A DNA stretch of 62,336 nucleotides from Thermoanaerobaculum sp. (GTDB lineage: Bacteria; Acidobacteriota; Thermoanaerobaculia; Multivoradales; UBA5704), in NCBI GenBank assembly GCA_021154885.1, contig JAJKHS010000069.1:1-62336 (forward strand), given 5' to 3'. Position 1 is the stretch's first letter, and each line of letters starts with the position of its first letter. The position numbers and the translations under genes were made by a program. This document shows, one piece after another, positions 1 through 8,952 of the stretch. Below the pieces are notes generated by a model. The model was given only the letters and a program-made list of their open reading frames with translations, had not been told where the DNA came from and did no database searches.

Positions 1-78
1 GCGTTGGCGTAGGCGCTGGCGTTGGCGTAGGCGCTGGCGTAGGCGTTGGCGCTGGCGTAGGCGTTGGCGTAGGCGCTG
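1..78. repeat. hexanucleotide tandem repeat encoding a Pro-rich tail
   Basis: Thirteen 6-bp units of the forms GCGTTG, GCGTAG and GCGCTG run from the window edge. On the minus strand they code alternating Pro-Thr and Pro-Ala at the C-terminus of the lipoprotein hydrolase. The array may continue outside the window. Such arrays often vary in copy number. Confidence 0.85.
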
Positions 79-1600
79 GCTCTTTTATTTTTGAATTTGA
101 CGCCAAATCTAGAGGAAGCCTAGCGCCAAACCGCTCCGTATTCAAGGCATATGGATCAATCTTGATTCCCTTGACAAGCGCATCAGCAATGAGTTCTTGC
201 ACTTCTTGTCTCGTTTTAAAGACTCCACTTAGGACCATAAGACCTTTGACGAATCTGTAGAATGCTGGCTCAAAAATCCCACTATGGCTAGGGATCAGAT
301 CAGATGGCACCCGCATTATCCAATACCTTGATTTATTTAAAGTGTATTGCAATTCCCTGAGTATAAACCGATCTTTGCCGACCCAAAAGCAAGCTTGACT
401 AGGACTTGGTTCCGAGCACTCTGAGAGAGCGCAGGGTAGTACCGGATTGAATTTCAAGTCTTCCTCTTTCCATGCAGCCACCTCAGAATCATCTTTGGAC
501 CAGATTCCATGAACTACTTCATGCGAAAACAGCAAAGATTCGTTCCCCGCAGTGTGAATCAGTAGTTCTCGTTGAGAAGGTATGCCGTCGTCATACGTCC
601 GCATTCGTCGAAATGCTGCCCCGAGGCGATTTCCTAAAGGAAACCAAAAACCATTTGCGCTATCTGCTGTGGACGTTACGGATACAATAAGAGGCAGCCA
701 GCGATTTTTATCTGTCGCACAAAGAAATGGAAGCCTCACCCTATCCGTCTCACGCCTAAAATCCCAGCGACTCAGCGTATCGATGAATTTCTTTGCCTCC
801 AAGGCGGGAGACGCAGGGTTTACTAGAATTACTAGATCTGCCGGAGGCAACCAAACTGATTCTGCTCCGAGGCTGCGAGGCGTAGCAGGCGCTGGACTCG
901 GACTTGATTTCCTCAAGCTTTCACCACCGTCTAAAACTTTATAATCATCGCGCCTTCCAGCCTCATCTATAATTAACCCCGCGAAGGCGGGTATCAGGGC
1001 CCTCTCGACAATAAGCCCACCCATTGAATGTCCAATCACGACAATGCGAGTCGCAGTATTTTTGCGAGCCATTTTCATAATTCCATATAATGCCTCCGTT
1101 GAAGGCGTGCCCGCAACTCTATAGGCAGCAGCATTACGATCATAGTAAGACATATTCTTAAGCTTACCGGGAAGAGCGAGGGAGTCGCCTCGCCACCCAA
1201 AATAAATCCCTACAACCGAACGCTCTGGCCTACCCTCTGACGCAGAGGCATGATGCTCTTCATTGGCTATCTTTTGCAGAACCTCCTTTCGAAATGCAAC
1301 TAGATTTGAATCTTCCTCAGAGGCGTTATGCTTCCACCCGTGGACGTAAACCGCTACGATCGCGCCAGATCCCGACCGCGCACGGTTGGCATAGGAAATC
1401 TCTTTTAGGGCGTATTCAAGTTGACTTTGATTCCACAGGTCGCCGTTGTCATCAAGTTCTATAAAAGCCAGAGAATAACGTCTCTCCGTTACAGCCCCCT
1501 CCACGATCAGACTGGAGGCTGCTTGCGGTAACCTAGTATAAACAGTATTAGGTGTACAGGAGGCCAAAATGAGAAGCAATAGGCAGAGCAGTTTATGCAT
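1..1600 (-). CDS. lipoprotein alpha/beta-hydrolase (esterase-like), cut at window edge
   Basis: I translated this frame by hand. It is open from ATG at 1600 to the left edge (533 codons, no stop), so the C-terminus is missing. A GGGAG ribosome site lies just upstream. Residues 1-15 form a lipoprotein signal with lipobox LASC, so the protein is probably an outer-membrane or periplasmic lipoprotein. VYVHGW at 84-89 looks like the oxyanion-hole region. GHSMGG, with Ser192, is the nucleophile elbow, and LVILVNPASPALEAKKF follows as in lipase-like hydrolases. After about residue 500 the chain becomes a Pro-Thr/Pro-Ala repeat. Codons are visibly AT-richer than in the rest of the window, suggesting a different origin. 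Substrate is unknown. The family call is firm; the enzymatic role is inferred. Confidence 0.82.
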   Translation of the reverse strand, partial: MHKLLCLLLLILASCTPNTVYTRLPQAASSLIVEGAVTERRYSLAFIELDDNGDLWNQSQLEYALKEISYANRARSGSGAIVAVYVHGWKHNASEEDSNLVAFRKEVLQKIANEEHHASASEGRPERSVVGIYFGWRGDSLALPGKLKNMSYYDRNAAAYRVAGTPSTEALYGIMKMARKNTATRIVVIGHSMGGLIVERALIPAFAGLIIDEAGRRDDYKVLDGGESLRKSSPSPAPATPRSLGAESVWLPPADLVILVNPASPALEAKKFIDTLSRWDFRRETDRVRLPFLCATDKNRWLPLIVSVTSTADSANGFWFPLGNRLGAAFRRMRTYDDGIPSQRELLIHTAGNESLLFSHEVVHGIWSKDDSEVAAWKEEDLKFNPVLPCALSECSEPSPSQACFWVGKDRFILRELQYTLNKSRYWIMRVPSDLIPSHSGIFEPAFYRFVKGLMVLSGVFKTRQEVQELIADALVKGIKIDPYALNTERFGARLPLDLASNSKIKEPAPTPTPTPAPTPTPAPTPTPAPTPT

Positions 1601-1697
1601 TTACATCTCCCGAGAACGAGAATTAATGGATAATTCTAAGATTTGGCTTTCAATCTTTGACACTCGGTCAGTTGTTGCTGCTCCATATCAATCGTAA

Positions 1698-1769
1698 TCA
1701 TTGCCCGGAATGAGCTGCGAATGGCGCCATTAGCAAGGCCAACGTTGCAGCACAGGCAGTGTGTAGCAT
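1698..1769 (-). CDS. possible 23-residue signal-like peptide
   Basis: A very short frame starts at ATG 1769 with a perfect AGGAGG five bases upstream. It encodes a hydrophobic, signal-like peptide (MLHTACAATLALLMAPF...) and stops at 1698. The stop overlaps by ATGA the start of another 21-codon frame, 1636-1701, on the same strand. The lipoprotein gene begins 36 bases after that second frame ends. The pair may be a leader, a tiny cistron or the stub of a frameshifted secreted protein. The ribosome site is real sequence; expression is a guess. The rest of the 1601-1952 stretch shows no gene. Confidence 0.25.
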   Translation of the reverse strand: MLHTACAATLALLMAPFAAHSGQ

Positions 1770-1837
1770 AGATTCCTCCTCATGCGTGGCATAGTAAACG
1801 GGGGAGCTAAGAAGCGCAACGTAATCGCTGAGTCTCT

Positions 1838-1851
1838 ACATATAAATATGT
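1838..1851. promoter_or_regulatory. AT-rich palindrome upstream of the leader frame and lipoprotein gene
   Basis: ACATATAAATATGT is a perfect 14-bp inverted repeat in an AT-rich patch of a GC-rich genome. It lies about 70 bases upstream of the short frame at 1769. It could be an operator or part of a promoter. No matching site elsewhere was noticed. Confidence 0.3.
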
Positions 1852-1952
1852 CTATTGGTTTTAGATGTGACTGGGTGCGAGAGGCAGAGGGAGCGGAGGC
1901 TGTAGGCCGAGGAAGTCGCTGTTGCAGTGGGGCTGGGCTTGGTGCCGCGTTC

Positions 1953-3410
1953 TTAGCCAGGGTGCAGCTTCTGGCTGGCATTACGCCTCCCCACCGTCAG
2001 AAAAATCCCCAACCCCACCGCATTCGTAATTACGATCAACCCCGAAATCTTCACCGCAAACATCAGCCGGCTCTCCACCTGGATGATCGGCACCACCGAG
2101 AGGGCCAGGTAGAGGATCGTCATCAGCAGGCCGGAGAGGGCGCAGACCTTCAACCATAACGGGGGACGGGGTTGGACGCCTCTCAAGCCAAAAAGCGGGA
2201 TGGCGAACATCACGAGGTAGGTCAGCGCGTAGAAGACTCCCGAGGCGTTCCAGAGCAATTGGAAGGCTTCCTGTTTTCCCACTCCGATCAGGCCGACGAG
2301 CCCCAGGAAGAGCGTCGCGGCTCCCACGAAGAGGATGGAGTTGACGGGCGTCCTGTAGCGGGCGTGCAGTCTCGTGAACCAGGCCGGGAGGAGGCTGTCC
2401 CAACCTGCCACCATCGGCAGGCGGGTGTTGCCGCCGAACATCACGCTCGACTGGGCGATCCGGATGCACAGCAGGGCCAGGATGGTGGTGGTCGCGATGG
2501 GCAACGCGAGGCTGAGGGAGCGGAAGCCTTCGCTCAGCACCTGCGGGATGGGGGCGATCAGGTCGATCTGATTCTGCGGGATCAGCGCCAGCACCGAGCT
2601 CGTGCCGAGGATGAACATCAAGGCGATGACCGGCGCCGCCAGCCACACCGAGCGGGTCATGGCGCGCACCGGATCGCGGCTCTCGCCGGAGTGGATGGCC
2701 ACGTACTCGAAGCCGCCCAGCGCGCCGAAGCCCATTTTTCCCAAAAGATTCAGGCTCATGATCGAGAGGACGGGCATCTCGATTCGCAGCGGATGGTAGG
2801 CCGGCAGGGTGCCGTGCGCCAAGTTGAGCCACGGCAGGATCAGGATCGCGAAGAAGGTGAGGAGCATCAGCGCGCCGCCCGCCTTGTGCACCCACTTGCC
2901 GACGCCGAGCCCCACCGTCGTCAGCAGGACCAGGGCGCCGATCAACATCATGCTGACGACGCCGATGAACCATTTGCTGCTCGTCAGCGCTTCGCTCTCC
3001 GGTCCGAAGATGTAGCGCAGGTATTGCGTGACCTGGAGCCCGATCTCCGAGGTGTTCAGGATGGCGAACAGCCACAGGTTCCACGCCACCAGGAAACCGA
3101 GCAGCTCGTTGAAGCCGAGCTTGGCCCACTGGTAGAGGCCCCCTTCGAGCGGCATGATGCGGTTGAGGTAGATCACCACCACCGACGAGGGGAGATAGAA
3201 GAAGAGCATGGCGAGGAGCCAGAGGACGACGTGCGACGGCCCCTGCTTGGCGGCGACGCCGATCCAGGGGAGGCCCACGATGAAGAGGATCTGCATCAGC
3301 GCCAAGTCGGCGAGCCCCAGCTCTTTCTTGAAGACGCCGCTCTTCGCCTCGACGCGGGCTTCTTCGCGCCGCAACTCCTCGGTGGCGTTGCTGTCGACAC
3401 TGTCTGCCAT
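1953..3410 (-). CDS. APC-family amino acid permease
   Basis: A 485-residue protein with about twelve hydrophobic segments and the layout of APC-superfamily transporters. The first helix (LMQILFIVGLPWIGVAAKQG) has the broken-helix glycine region used for substrate binding. Helix 3 follows the conserved MPLEGGLYQWAK stretch. The N-terminus is hydrophilic and cytoplasmic. It likely imports or exchanges amino acids across the inner membrane; substrate cannot be read from the sequence. ATG at 3410 follows GAGGGAAACC. It stands alone, with no metabolic partner beside it. Confidence 0.85.
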   Translation of the reverse strand: MADSVDSNATEELRREEARVEAKSGVFKKELGLADLALMQILFIVGLPWIGVAAKQGPSHVVLWLLAMLFFYLPSSVVVIYLNRIMPLEGGLYQWAKLGFNELLGFLVAWNLWLFAILNTSEIGLQVTQYLRYIFGPESEALTSSKWFIGVVSMMLIGALVLLTTVGLGVGKWVHKAGGALMLLTFFAILILPWLNLAHGTLPAYHPLRIEMPVLSIMSLNLLGKMGFGALGGFEYVAIHSGESRDPVRAMTRSVWLAAPVIALMFILGTSSVLALIPQNQIDLIAPIPQVLSEGFRSLSLALPIATTTILALLCIRIAQSSVMFGGNTRLPMVAGWDSLLPAWFTRLHARYRTPVNSILFVGAATLFLGLVGLIGVGKQEAFQLLWNASGVFYALTYLVMFAIPLFGLRGVQPRPPLWLKVCALSGLLMTILYLALSVVPIIQVESRLMFAVKISGLIVITNAVGLGIFLTVGRRNASQKLHPG

Positions 3411-3586
3411 GGTTTCCCTCGCGCCGGCATTTCATCACAGAGGCTCGACGGAAGGATAGCGGGGCTCCCGGACGGAAGCCAGGGCGCCTGTGGCTGTGAC
3501 CTTCAGCAGAGGCCGCCACCACTGTGACGGCGAGCCGCTCGGCGGGTATAATGCCGCGAGGCCGACGTTTCAATGGGAGGCCAATG

Positions 3587-3838
3587 ATGACCCGTGTGCA
3601 AGTGGAGTTCGACTTCGACGTTTTTTCCACCTTGCGGAGATCTCCGGAGGAGGTTGTCCGGGAGATGCGCTTGGCGGCTGCGATCCTCTGGTACGCCCAA
3701 GGCCGCATCTCCCATAGCCGCGCTGCGGAGCTCGCGGGGGTGAGTCGGGCCGAGCTTCTTGACGCCCTGTCGGCGAGCGGCGTCTCGGTTAGCCAGGAGA
3801 CGCTGGAGGATCTCGACGAGGTTCTGGCGCGTGGATAG
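3587..3838 (+). CDS. UPF0175-family antitoxin-like protein
   Basis: An 83-residue protein with the UPF0175 signature: a short strand-rich N-terminus, then EVVREMRLAAAILWYAQGRISHSRAAELAGVSRAELLDAL, a helix-turn-helix-like core. I chose ATG 3587 because GGGAGG sits six bases before it; ATG 3584 is the alternative. It overlaps the next gene, a DUF3368 PIN-like protein, by eight bases, the usual arrangement of this toxin-antitoxin type. It probably binds DNA and neutralises its partner. The pairing is known from such loci; activity here is inferred. Confidence 0.8.
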   Translation: MTRVQVEFDFDVFSTLRRSPEEVVREMRLAAAILWYAQGRISHSRAAELAGVSRAELLDALSASGVSVSQETLEDLDEVLARG

Positions 3839-4316
3839 GGCCCTGGTCGTCAATGCTTCACCGCTGATTCTCTTGGCCCGCATCGACCGTCTCGATCTCT
3901 TGACTTCCCTCGCGAAGCTCCTTGTCTTGCCGGAGGCTGTGATCCGAGAGATCCAAGCAGGTTCCCATCGCGACGAGACGGCCGACAGGGTCAAGAGTCT
4001 CCCCTCGGTACTCCAGGTTGCCGATCGACCGCTCCCCGACCGGATCCGCCTTTGGGACTTGGGAGCCGGTGAATCCCAAGTCTTGGCCCATGGGCTTGAA
4101 CGCCCAGGGGCGGAGGTCGTCTTGGACGACTTGGCGGCACGTCGTTGCGCTCGCAGTCTGAGTCTTTCCATGATTGGCGCTTTAGGTGTCGTCATTCTCT
4201 GCCGGCATCGAGGCGTCATCAGCGCAGCACGCCCAGTCATCGAGATGCTCCGCGAGGCTGGGCTGCGCCTGAAACCGGCATTGATGGAAAAAGCGTTGGC
4301 AAAGGTGGGTGAGTAA
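3831..4316 (+). CDS. DUF3368 PIN-like toxin
   Basis: A 161-residue protein starting at GTG 3831 inside the end of the antitoxin gene (GTGGATAG overlap), so translation is probably coupled. It opens with VVNASPLILLARIDRLDLL, the N-terminal motif of DUF3368 proteins, with Asn where classical VapC has the first catalytic Asp. Later come GAGESQVLAHG, with the conserved Glu, and VVLDDLAARRCA, with paired Asp. These acidic residues would bind metal for RNA cleavage. Predicted role: ribonuclease toxin of a UPF0175/DUF3368 pair. A second copy of the pair lies at 47168-47900. Confidence 0.8.
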   Translation: MDRALVVNASPLILLARIDRLDLLTSLAKLLVLPEAVIREIQAGSHRDETADRVKSLPSVLQVADRPLPDRIRLWDLGAGESQVLAHGLERPGAEVVLDDLAARRCARSLSLSMIGALGVVILCRHRGVISAARPVIEMLREAGLRLKPALMEKALAKVGE

Positions 4317-4318
4317 GA

Positions 4319-6721
4319 CTATCGCGATCGGATCAGCTCGAGCAGGGGCAGCCGCCGCGGCGGCGGCATCGCGACCACGTCTCCCTTCAACGTTCGCCAG
4401 AGGATGCGATTGAAGAGCTCGTCCGGCGAGGCGTCCGGCGAGCGCAGGTCGAGCAGCGCCGACTCCTTCGCCGCCGGGCCGTTCGCGGGATTGGTCTCCG
4501 TCAGCGGGACCGCGGGGACCAGGGCCGTATAGGGCGACAGGTCCGGCTCCGCCGTGAACAGCTCGCGCAGGGGACGGCCGAAGTGATCGAACTGGGAGAG
4601 AGATCCCAGGCCCAGGATCTCCTCGATCGTGGCCAGGACATCCGTCGTATTCGCAAACCGGTGCACCACTCCGGGTCGGTTGTAAGGGGAGATGACGAGG
4701 AGCACGGAGCGGTGCGAATCCACGTGATCGGGTCCGGCCTGGGCGTCGTCCTCCAGGACGAACACGGCGGTCGTGCGCCAGAACGGCGTCCTGCTGAGCG
4801 CCTCCACGAGGCGACCGAGAGCGAGGTCGTTGTCGGCCATGTACGCGCGGGGCGTGGGCAATCCCGGACGAGCGCCGGCCGTATGATCGTTCGGCAGGTG
4901 CAGGATCTCCAGCGCCGGCATGCGGCCGCTCTTGACGAACCCCTGGAGGTCCGCGATCCAGGCGTCGGCCCGGCGCTGATCCTGAATGGAAAGGTCATAC
5001 GCGGGATACTCCGCGCTCGTGAATGGCGCGATGCTCTTCTTCTGCGAGCGCGTGGTCTTCTTCTCGACGACCGCGTACTCGCCATAGACCCGCAGGCCGA
5101 TACCCTTGCGCAGGGCGGAGTCCCAGAGAAAACCGCTCGCCGGCTCGTCCGTCTCCCCTTCGTCCGGCGGCTGCGGCCGGCGGTCGGAGTAGCTCGAAGG
5201 CGTCGTCTTCTCCGTGTAGTCGGTCACATATCCCGACATGGACCAAGGGTGGCCCTGGTTGCTCACCTCGGCATTGGTGAAAAAGCGATCGAACAAACCG
5301 AAACGCTCGGCGAGCGCATGGTGGTTCGGCGACACCTCGCGGGGAAAGAACAAGAGGGACGTGTCGCCATCGCCCTGCGGTAGATCGCTCAGGACCTGAT
5401 CGTAGGTGCGGTTCTCCTTGATGATATACACGACGTGCTCGAACGGTGGATATCTGGGCGCCTGCCGCGGACGGCCCCAGCCGTTCGCGCGAGCGACCCG
5501 CTGCGAGAGCGCCTGCAGATTTTTCAGGTCGGAGAATGGGAGCACCGACAGTGTGCCGTTGATCTGGCCCAGGGTGTAGTAATGAGAGTCCTTGGGCAGC
5601 TTGTCCTTCGGCTGCACCATGCCCGGATTGGGTGCCGTGCCCCGGCCCTTCGCGTTCAGGACCAGAAGGGAATCCCCCACCGCGAGCACGCCGCTCGGAT
5701 ACCAGCCCGCGGGGATGCGTCCCAGCAGGCAGTCCCTGCCCTTCGCGGAGGCGACGCCCGAGGTCGCGGCGGACAGGCCAAAAACCGCTACGGCGTTGCT
5801 GTCCGCCTCGGCCACGAACAGGCGGGCGCCGTCCTTCGAGAGCGCCAGGGCATTGGGCGTGCTGCCCTCCCCCGGTCCGGAAGGAGGAGGATCGGCGAGC
5901 GTCCTGACCACCCGCAGCCGCGCCGTGTCCACGACGACGACCCGGTCCGTGCTGGCCGAAGCGACGAACAACCGGGTGCCCGCCGGGTTGAGCAGGAGCG
6001 CCGAAGGATGCCGGCCCACCTCGACCCGCCGGACGGCCGCCAGCGAGCCCGTCCCGTCAGGACGAAAGACCGCCACGTGGCGCTCCCCCCAGGCGGACAC
6101 GAAGACCGTGCCGTCCCGCGAGACGGCCACACCGTAAGGGCTGTGGCCCGCCGGCAACCGCTGAACAATTCGTCCATCAGGCAGCTCCATCACTGCCAGA
6201 GAGTCCCCCACGTTCTCGGCCACGTAGAGCCGCCGTCCGTCCGGCGACAGTGCCAGGCCCGCCGGATACCGGGTCGCCTCCTTCCCCGCCTCCTTGGGAG
6301 CCAGCGCCAGGGTACCCGCCGGCGCCATCAGACCGTCCTTGAGGCTGTAGCGAACCACCTGGTCCTCATTGCCGCCGGAGGCGTAGAGAGTGCCATCCGC
6401 CGCGAACGCGAGCCCCAGGAAAGCGGCCGTCTGGGGAAGCGTCTGCACCACCCTCCCCGTGCGAGGCTCGACGATCTGCACCCCCTGCTCGCGCCAGCCG
6501 CTGAGGAGGACGGCGAGCCGGTCGCCGCCAGGCGAGAGCGCCATCGCCAGAGGCAGGCTGCCCAGGTCGAAGGACTCGCCGGCGGGATCGAGATGCAGGC
6601 CCGTGGGCAGCAGCGACTGCTCGCGGAGGGTCCTGGGCGCCTCGGCTGCGAGGCCGGGGGCGGCGGCCAGAGACCAGAACAGGAGAGCGGGCAAGAGCCC
6701 GCGTCGGAGTCGTTTGGGCAT
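4319..6721 (-). CDS. secreted YncE-type beta-propeller fused to alkaline-phosphatase-family phosphoesterase
   Basis: An 800-residue exported protein. Residues 1-25 are a signal peptide (ALLFWSLAAAPGLAA). About 50-360 hold repeated blades of the YncE/NHL type (LALSPDGRRLYVAE, VSRDGTVFVSAWG, LSKDGARLFVAEAD). From about 430 a phosphoesterase domain follows, with HVVYIIKENRTYDQVLSDL, then NQGHPWSMSGYVTDY and VFVLEDDAQAGPDHVDSHRS; Asp and His residues there are the likely metal ligands. The fusion is common in Acidobacteriota. Substrate is unknown; acid phosphatase or phospholipase-C-like activity is possible. It ends two bases from the convergent toxin gene. Confidence 0.85.
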   Translation of the reverse strand: MPKRLRRGLLPALLFWSLAAAPGLAAEAPRTLREQSLLPTGLHLDPAGESFDLGSLPLAMALSPGGDRLAVLLSGWREQGVQIVEPRTGRVVQTLPQTAAFLGLAFAADGTLYASGGNEDQVVRYSLKDGLMAPAGTLALAPKEAGKEATRYPAGLALSPDGRRLYVAENVGDSLAVMELPDGRIVQRLPAGHSPYGVAVSRDGTVFVSAWGERHVAVFRPDGTGSLAAVRRVEVGRHPSALLLNPAGTRLFVASASTDRVVVVDTARLRVVRTLADPPPSGPGEGSTPNALALSKDGARLFVAEADSNAVAVFGLSAATSGVASAKGRDCLLGRIPAGWYPSGVLAVGDSLLVLNAKGRGTAPNPGMVQPKDKLPKDSHYYTLGQINGTLSVLPFSDLKNLQALSQRVARANGWGRPRQAPRYPPFEHVVYIIKENRTYDQVLSDLPQGDGDTSLLFFPREVSPNHHALAERFGLFDRFFTNAEVSNQGHPWSMSGYVTDYTEKTTPSSYSDRRPQPPDEGETDEPASGFLWDSALRKGIGLRVYGEYAVVEKKTTRSQKKSIAPFTSAEYPAYDLSIQDQRRADAWIADLQGFVKSGRMPALEILHLPNDHTAGARPGLPTPRAYMADNDLALGRLVEALSRTPFWRTTAVFVLEDDAQAGPDHVDSHRSVLLVISPYNRPGVVHRFANTTDVLATIEEILGLGSLSQFDHFGRPLRELFTAEPDLSPYTALVPAVPLTETNPANGPAAKESALLDLRSPDASPDELFNRILWRTLKGDVVAMPPPRRLPLLELIRSR

Positions 6722-6779
6722 GAGGGATCCTCGCTGGCTGATGATTCTACCTTGTCAGATTGCCTTATCGAGCCGGTGG

Positions 6780-6963
6780 CCCTCATCACCCCGGCCCTCT
6801 TCTCCCGGCCTCCCCCCCGACCGCCGGGAGAAGAGGGAGTGGTTAGTCTGAAACAAGCAGAAGCAAGAAACCCTGGGAGCGCCGGCGTCTCGCCGGCCAC
6901 TTACTCCGTTTTTTGAAGCCCTCTCTCTCCCGGCCGGCGGGGGGGAGGCTGGGAGAGAGAGGG
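6780..6963. repeat. intergenic hairpin cluster (REP-like)
   Basis: Three stems fill the gap between two minus-strand genes: 15-bp perfect arms at 6795-6809 and 6823-6837, a GCCGGCG/CGCCGGC hairpin at 6881-6897, and 13-bp arms at 6919-6931 and 6951-6963. The 27 bases at 6780-6806 recur exactly, on the opposite strand, at 57106-57132, so this is a dispersed repeat. The cluster could end the ThDP-enzyme transcript. No gene is seen in 6722-7000. Confidence 0.7.
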
Positions 6964-7000
6964 TTGGGAGAGTGAGGGTCCGCCCCGAAGGGGCCGCGCG

Positions 7001-8749
7001 TCAGACCATCTCCTTCACCTTGTCCGAAGCGATGGTGAGGGCGATCTTGCCGCCGTGGGGAGTCCCCTTGGCGAGGGCTTCGGCGAGGTGGGCGGCCTGC
7101 CGGGCGGAGGTCTTGGGGGGCATCGGCGGCTCGTTCTGATCGACGACCGCTTCGATCACCACGGGGCCGGGGCGGGAGAGCGCCTCGTCGAGCACGTCGC
7201 CGCAGGCGGCCGGGTCCTCGACGGTGAAGCCGCTGGCACCGCAGGCGCGGGCGAAGGCCGCGAAGTCGATCGGCTGCAGCTCGCAGGCGTACTCGGGGTT
7301 GCCGAGGAAGACCATCTGCTCCCACTTGATCTGGCCGAGCGAGTTGTTCTTGACGATCACGATCTTGATCGGCAGCTCGTACTTGACGGCGGTGGCGATC
7401 TCACCCATCAGCATGGTGAAGCCGCCGTCACCCACGAAGCCGACGCACTGCCGCTGGGGATAAGCGATCTGGGCCGCGATGGTGTACGGGAGGCCGTTGG
7501 CCATGCTGGCGAGGGTGCCCGAGAGCGAGTGCATCTGGCCGCGCTTGACCGGGATGTGACGGGCGAACCAGGAGGCGATCGTCCCCGAGTCGCAGGAGAT
7601 GATGGCGTCGTCGCGCAGTCGCTTGCCGAGCTCCCAGGCGACCACCTGCGGCTTCATCGGCTTGTCCTGGCGCGAGGCCTGCTCCTCCATCAGCTTCCAC
7701 CAGTCCTTCATCGCTCCTTGAGCCTTGCGGAGGAAATCGCGCTTCTCGTGGCGCTGGAGCAGCGGCATCAGCTCGCGCAGTGTCGCCCGGCTGTCGCCGA
7801 TCAGCCCGACCTCGACCGGGTAGCGCAGGCCGATGCGCAGCGGATCGAGGTCGATCTGCACTCCGCGGGCCTGCCCCGGCTTGGGGAGGAACTCGATGTA
7901 GGGGAAGGAGCTGCCGATGATCAGGAAGGTGTCGCACTCCTCCATCGCCTCCTGCGAGGGCTTGGTGCCGAGGAGGCCGATGCCGCCGGTGGTGTAGGGG
8001 CTGTCGTCCGGCACGGCGGCCTTGCCGAGCAGGGCTTTGATGATCGGCGCGCCGAGCAGCTCGGCGATCTGCTCCAGCTCCTCGGTGGCATGCAGGGCAC
8101 CGCGGCCGGCGAGGATGGCGACCTTCTTTCCCTGGTTGAGGATCTCGGCCGCGCGGCGCAGGTCCTCGCCCGCAGGGAGCGCGGCGCGGCGGGCGAGCAC
8201 GCTCGACTCGTGATGGGGGCGGTTGCGCGGCGACCGCTCGCCCCCCTCCTGGTCCTGAAGATCGGTGGGGAAATTGACGTGGGAGACTCCCCGGTAGCTG
8301 AGGGCGGCGCGGCAGGCGAGGTTGGTGACGTTCTCGACATGAGTCGGCCCCATCACCCGCGTGTTGTAGACGGCGACGTCCTGGAAAACCTTGTCGAGAT
8401 CGAGGTCTTGCTGGGCGAAGGTGTCGATCAGGTCGTGGTAATGGTGGCCGGTAATGGCGAGCACCGGCTGGCCGTCCATCTTGGCGTCGTAGAGGCCGTT
8501 GAGCAGGTGGATGCCGCCGGGGCCGGAGGTGGCGAGGCAGACGCCGAGCCGGCCCGTGTACTTGGCGTAGCCGCAGGCCATGAAGGCAGCGGCCTCCTCG
8601 TGGCGCACCTGGATGAAGCGGACCAGCTCCTGGCGCTTGCGCAGCGCCTCCATGATGCCGTTGATGCCGTCCCCGGGAATGCCGAAGACGGTGTCCACCC
8701 CCCAGTCGATCAGGTTCTCGATCAGAATGTCCGCCCCCGTTTTCGCCAT
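7001..8749 (-). CDS. thiamine diphosphate-dependent oxidase/decarboxylase (pyruvate oxidase-like)
   Basis: A 582-residue three-domain ThDP enzyme. The N-terminal PYR domain contains GIPGDGINGIMEAL and the activating Glu51 in VRHEEAAAF. The middle domain carries the GRGA region, and the C-terminal PP domain has GDGGFTMLMGEI, the Mg-ThDP binding motif, ending with NNSLGQIKWEQ. Overall it resembles pyruvate oxidase/pyruvate:quinone oxidoreductase more than acetolactate synthase, but the substrate cannot be fixed from sequence. I moved the start to ATG 8749, which follows AAAGGAG and begins the conserved domain; the longer frame upstream is shadow sequence. Divergent from the acyl-CoA ligase. Confidence 0.82.
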   Translation of the reverse strand: MAKTGADILIENLIDWGVDTVFGIPGDGINGIMEALRKRQELVRFIQVRHEEAAAFMACGYAKYTGRLGVCLATSGPGGIHLLNGLYDAKMDGQPVLAITGHHYHDLIDTFAQQDLDLDKVFQDVAVYNTRVMGPTHVENVTNLACRAALSYRGVSHVNFPTDLQDQEGGERSPRNRPHHESSVLARRAALPAGEDLRRAAEILNQGKKVAILAGRGALHATEELEQIAELLGAPIIKALLGKAAVPDDSPYTTGGIGLLGTKPSQEAMEECDTFLIIGSSFPYIEFLPKPGQARGVQIDLDPLRIGLRYPVEVGLIGDSRATLRELMPLLQRHEKRDFLRKAQGAMKDWWKLMEEQASRQDKPMKPQVVAWELGKRLRDDAIISCDSGTIASWFARHIPVKRGQMHSLSGTLASMANGLPYTIAAQIAYPQRQCVGFVGDGGFTMLMGEIATAVKYELPIKIVIVKNNSLGQIKWEQMVFLGNPEYACELQPIDFAAFARACGASGFTVEDPAACGDVLDEALSRPGPVVIEAVVDQNEPPMPPKTSARQAAHLAEALAKGTPHGGKIALTIASDKVKEMV

Positions 8750-8952
8750 CGCGCGCTCCTTTCCTTGCAAGCAGGAATTACACGGCTGGTGAAAGGAGAG
8801 GTCCGGCGTCCAGGGAGGGAACGAGCCCGATCCGTCGCCGGACCGTCTCACGGGAGAGAGCGTGCAAGGGGAATGCCTCGCACCTGGAGGCGCTCTCATG
8901 CCATAGTTCTCCGTCGGCTCAAGCGCCCCAGGGCTCAAGGGAGGAACGCCCC

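Noticed and set aside
1-78. Possible CRISPR or noncoding satellite at the left edge
   Set aside because: The units are 6 bp with no spacers and read in frame as a Pro-Thr/Pro-Ala tail of a clear lipoprotein gene.
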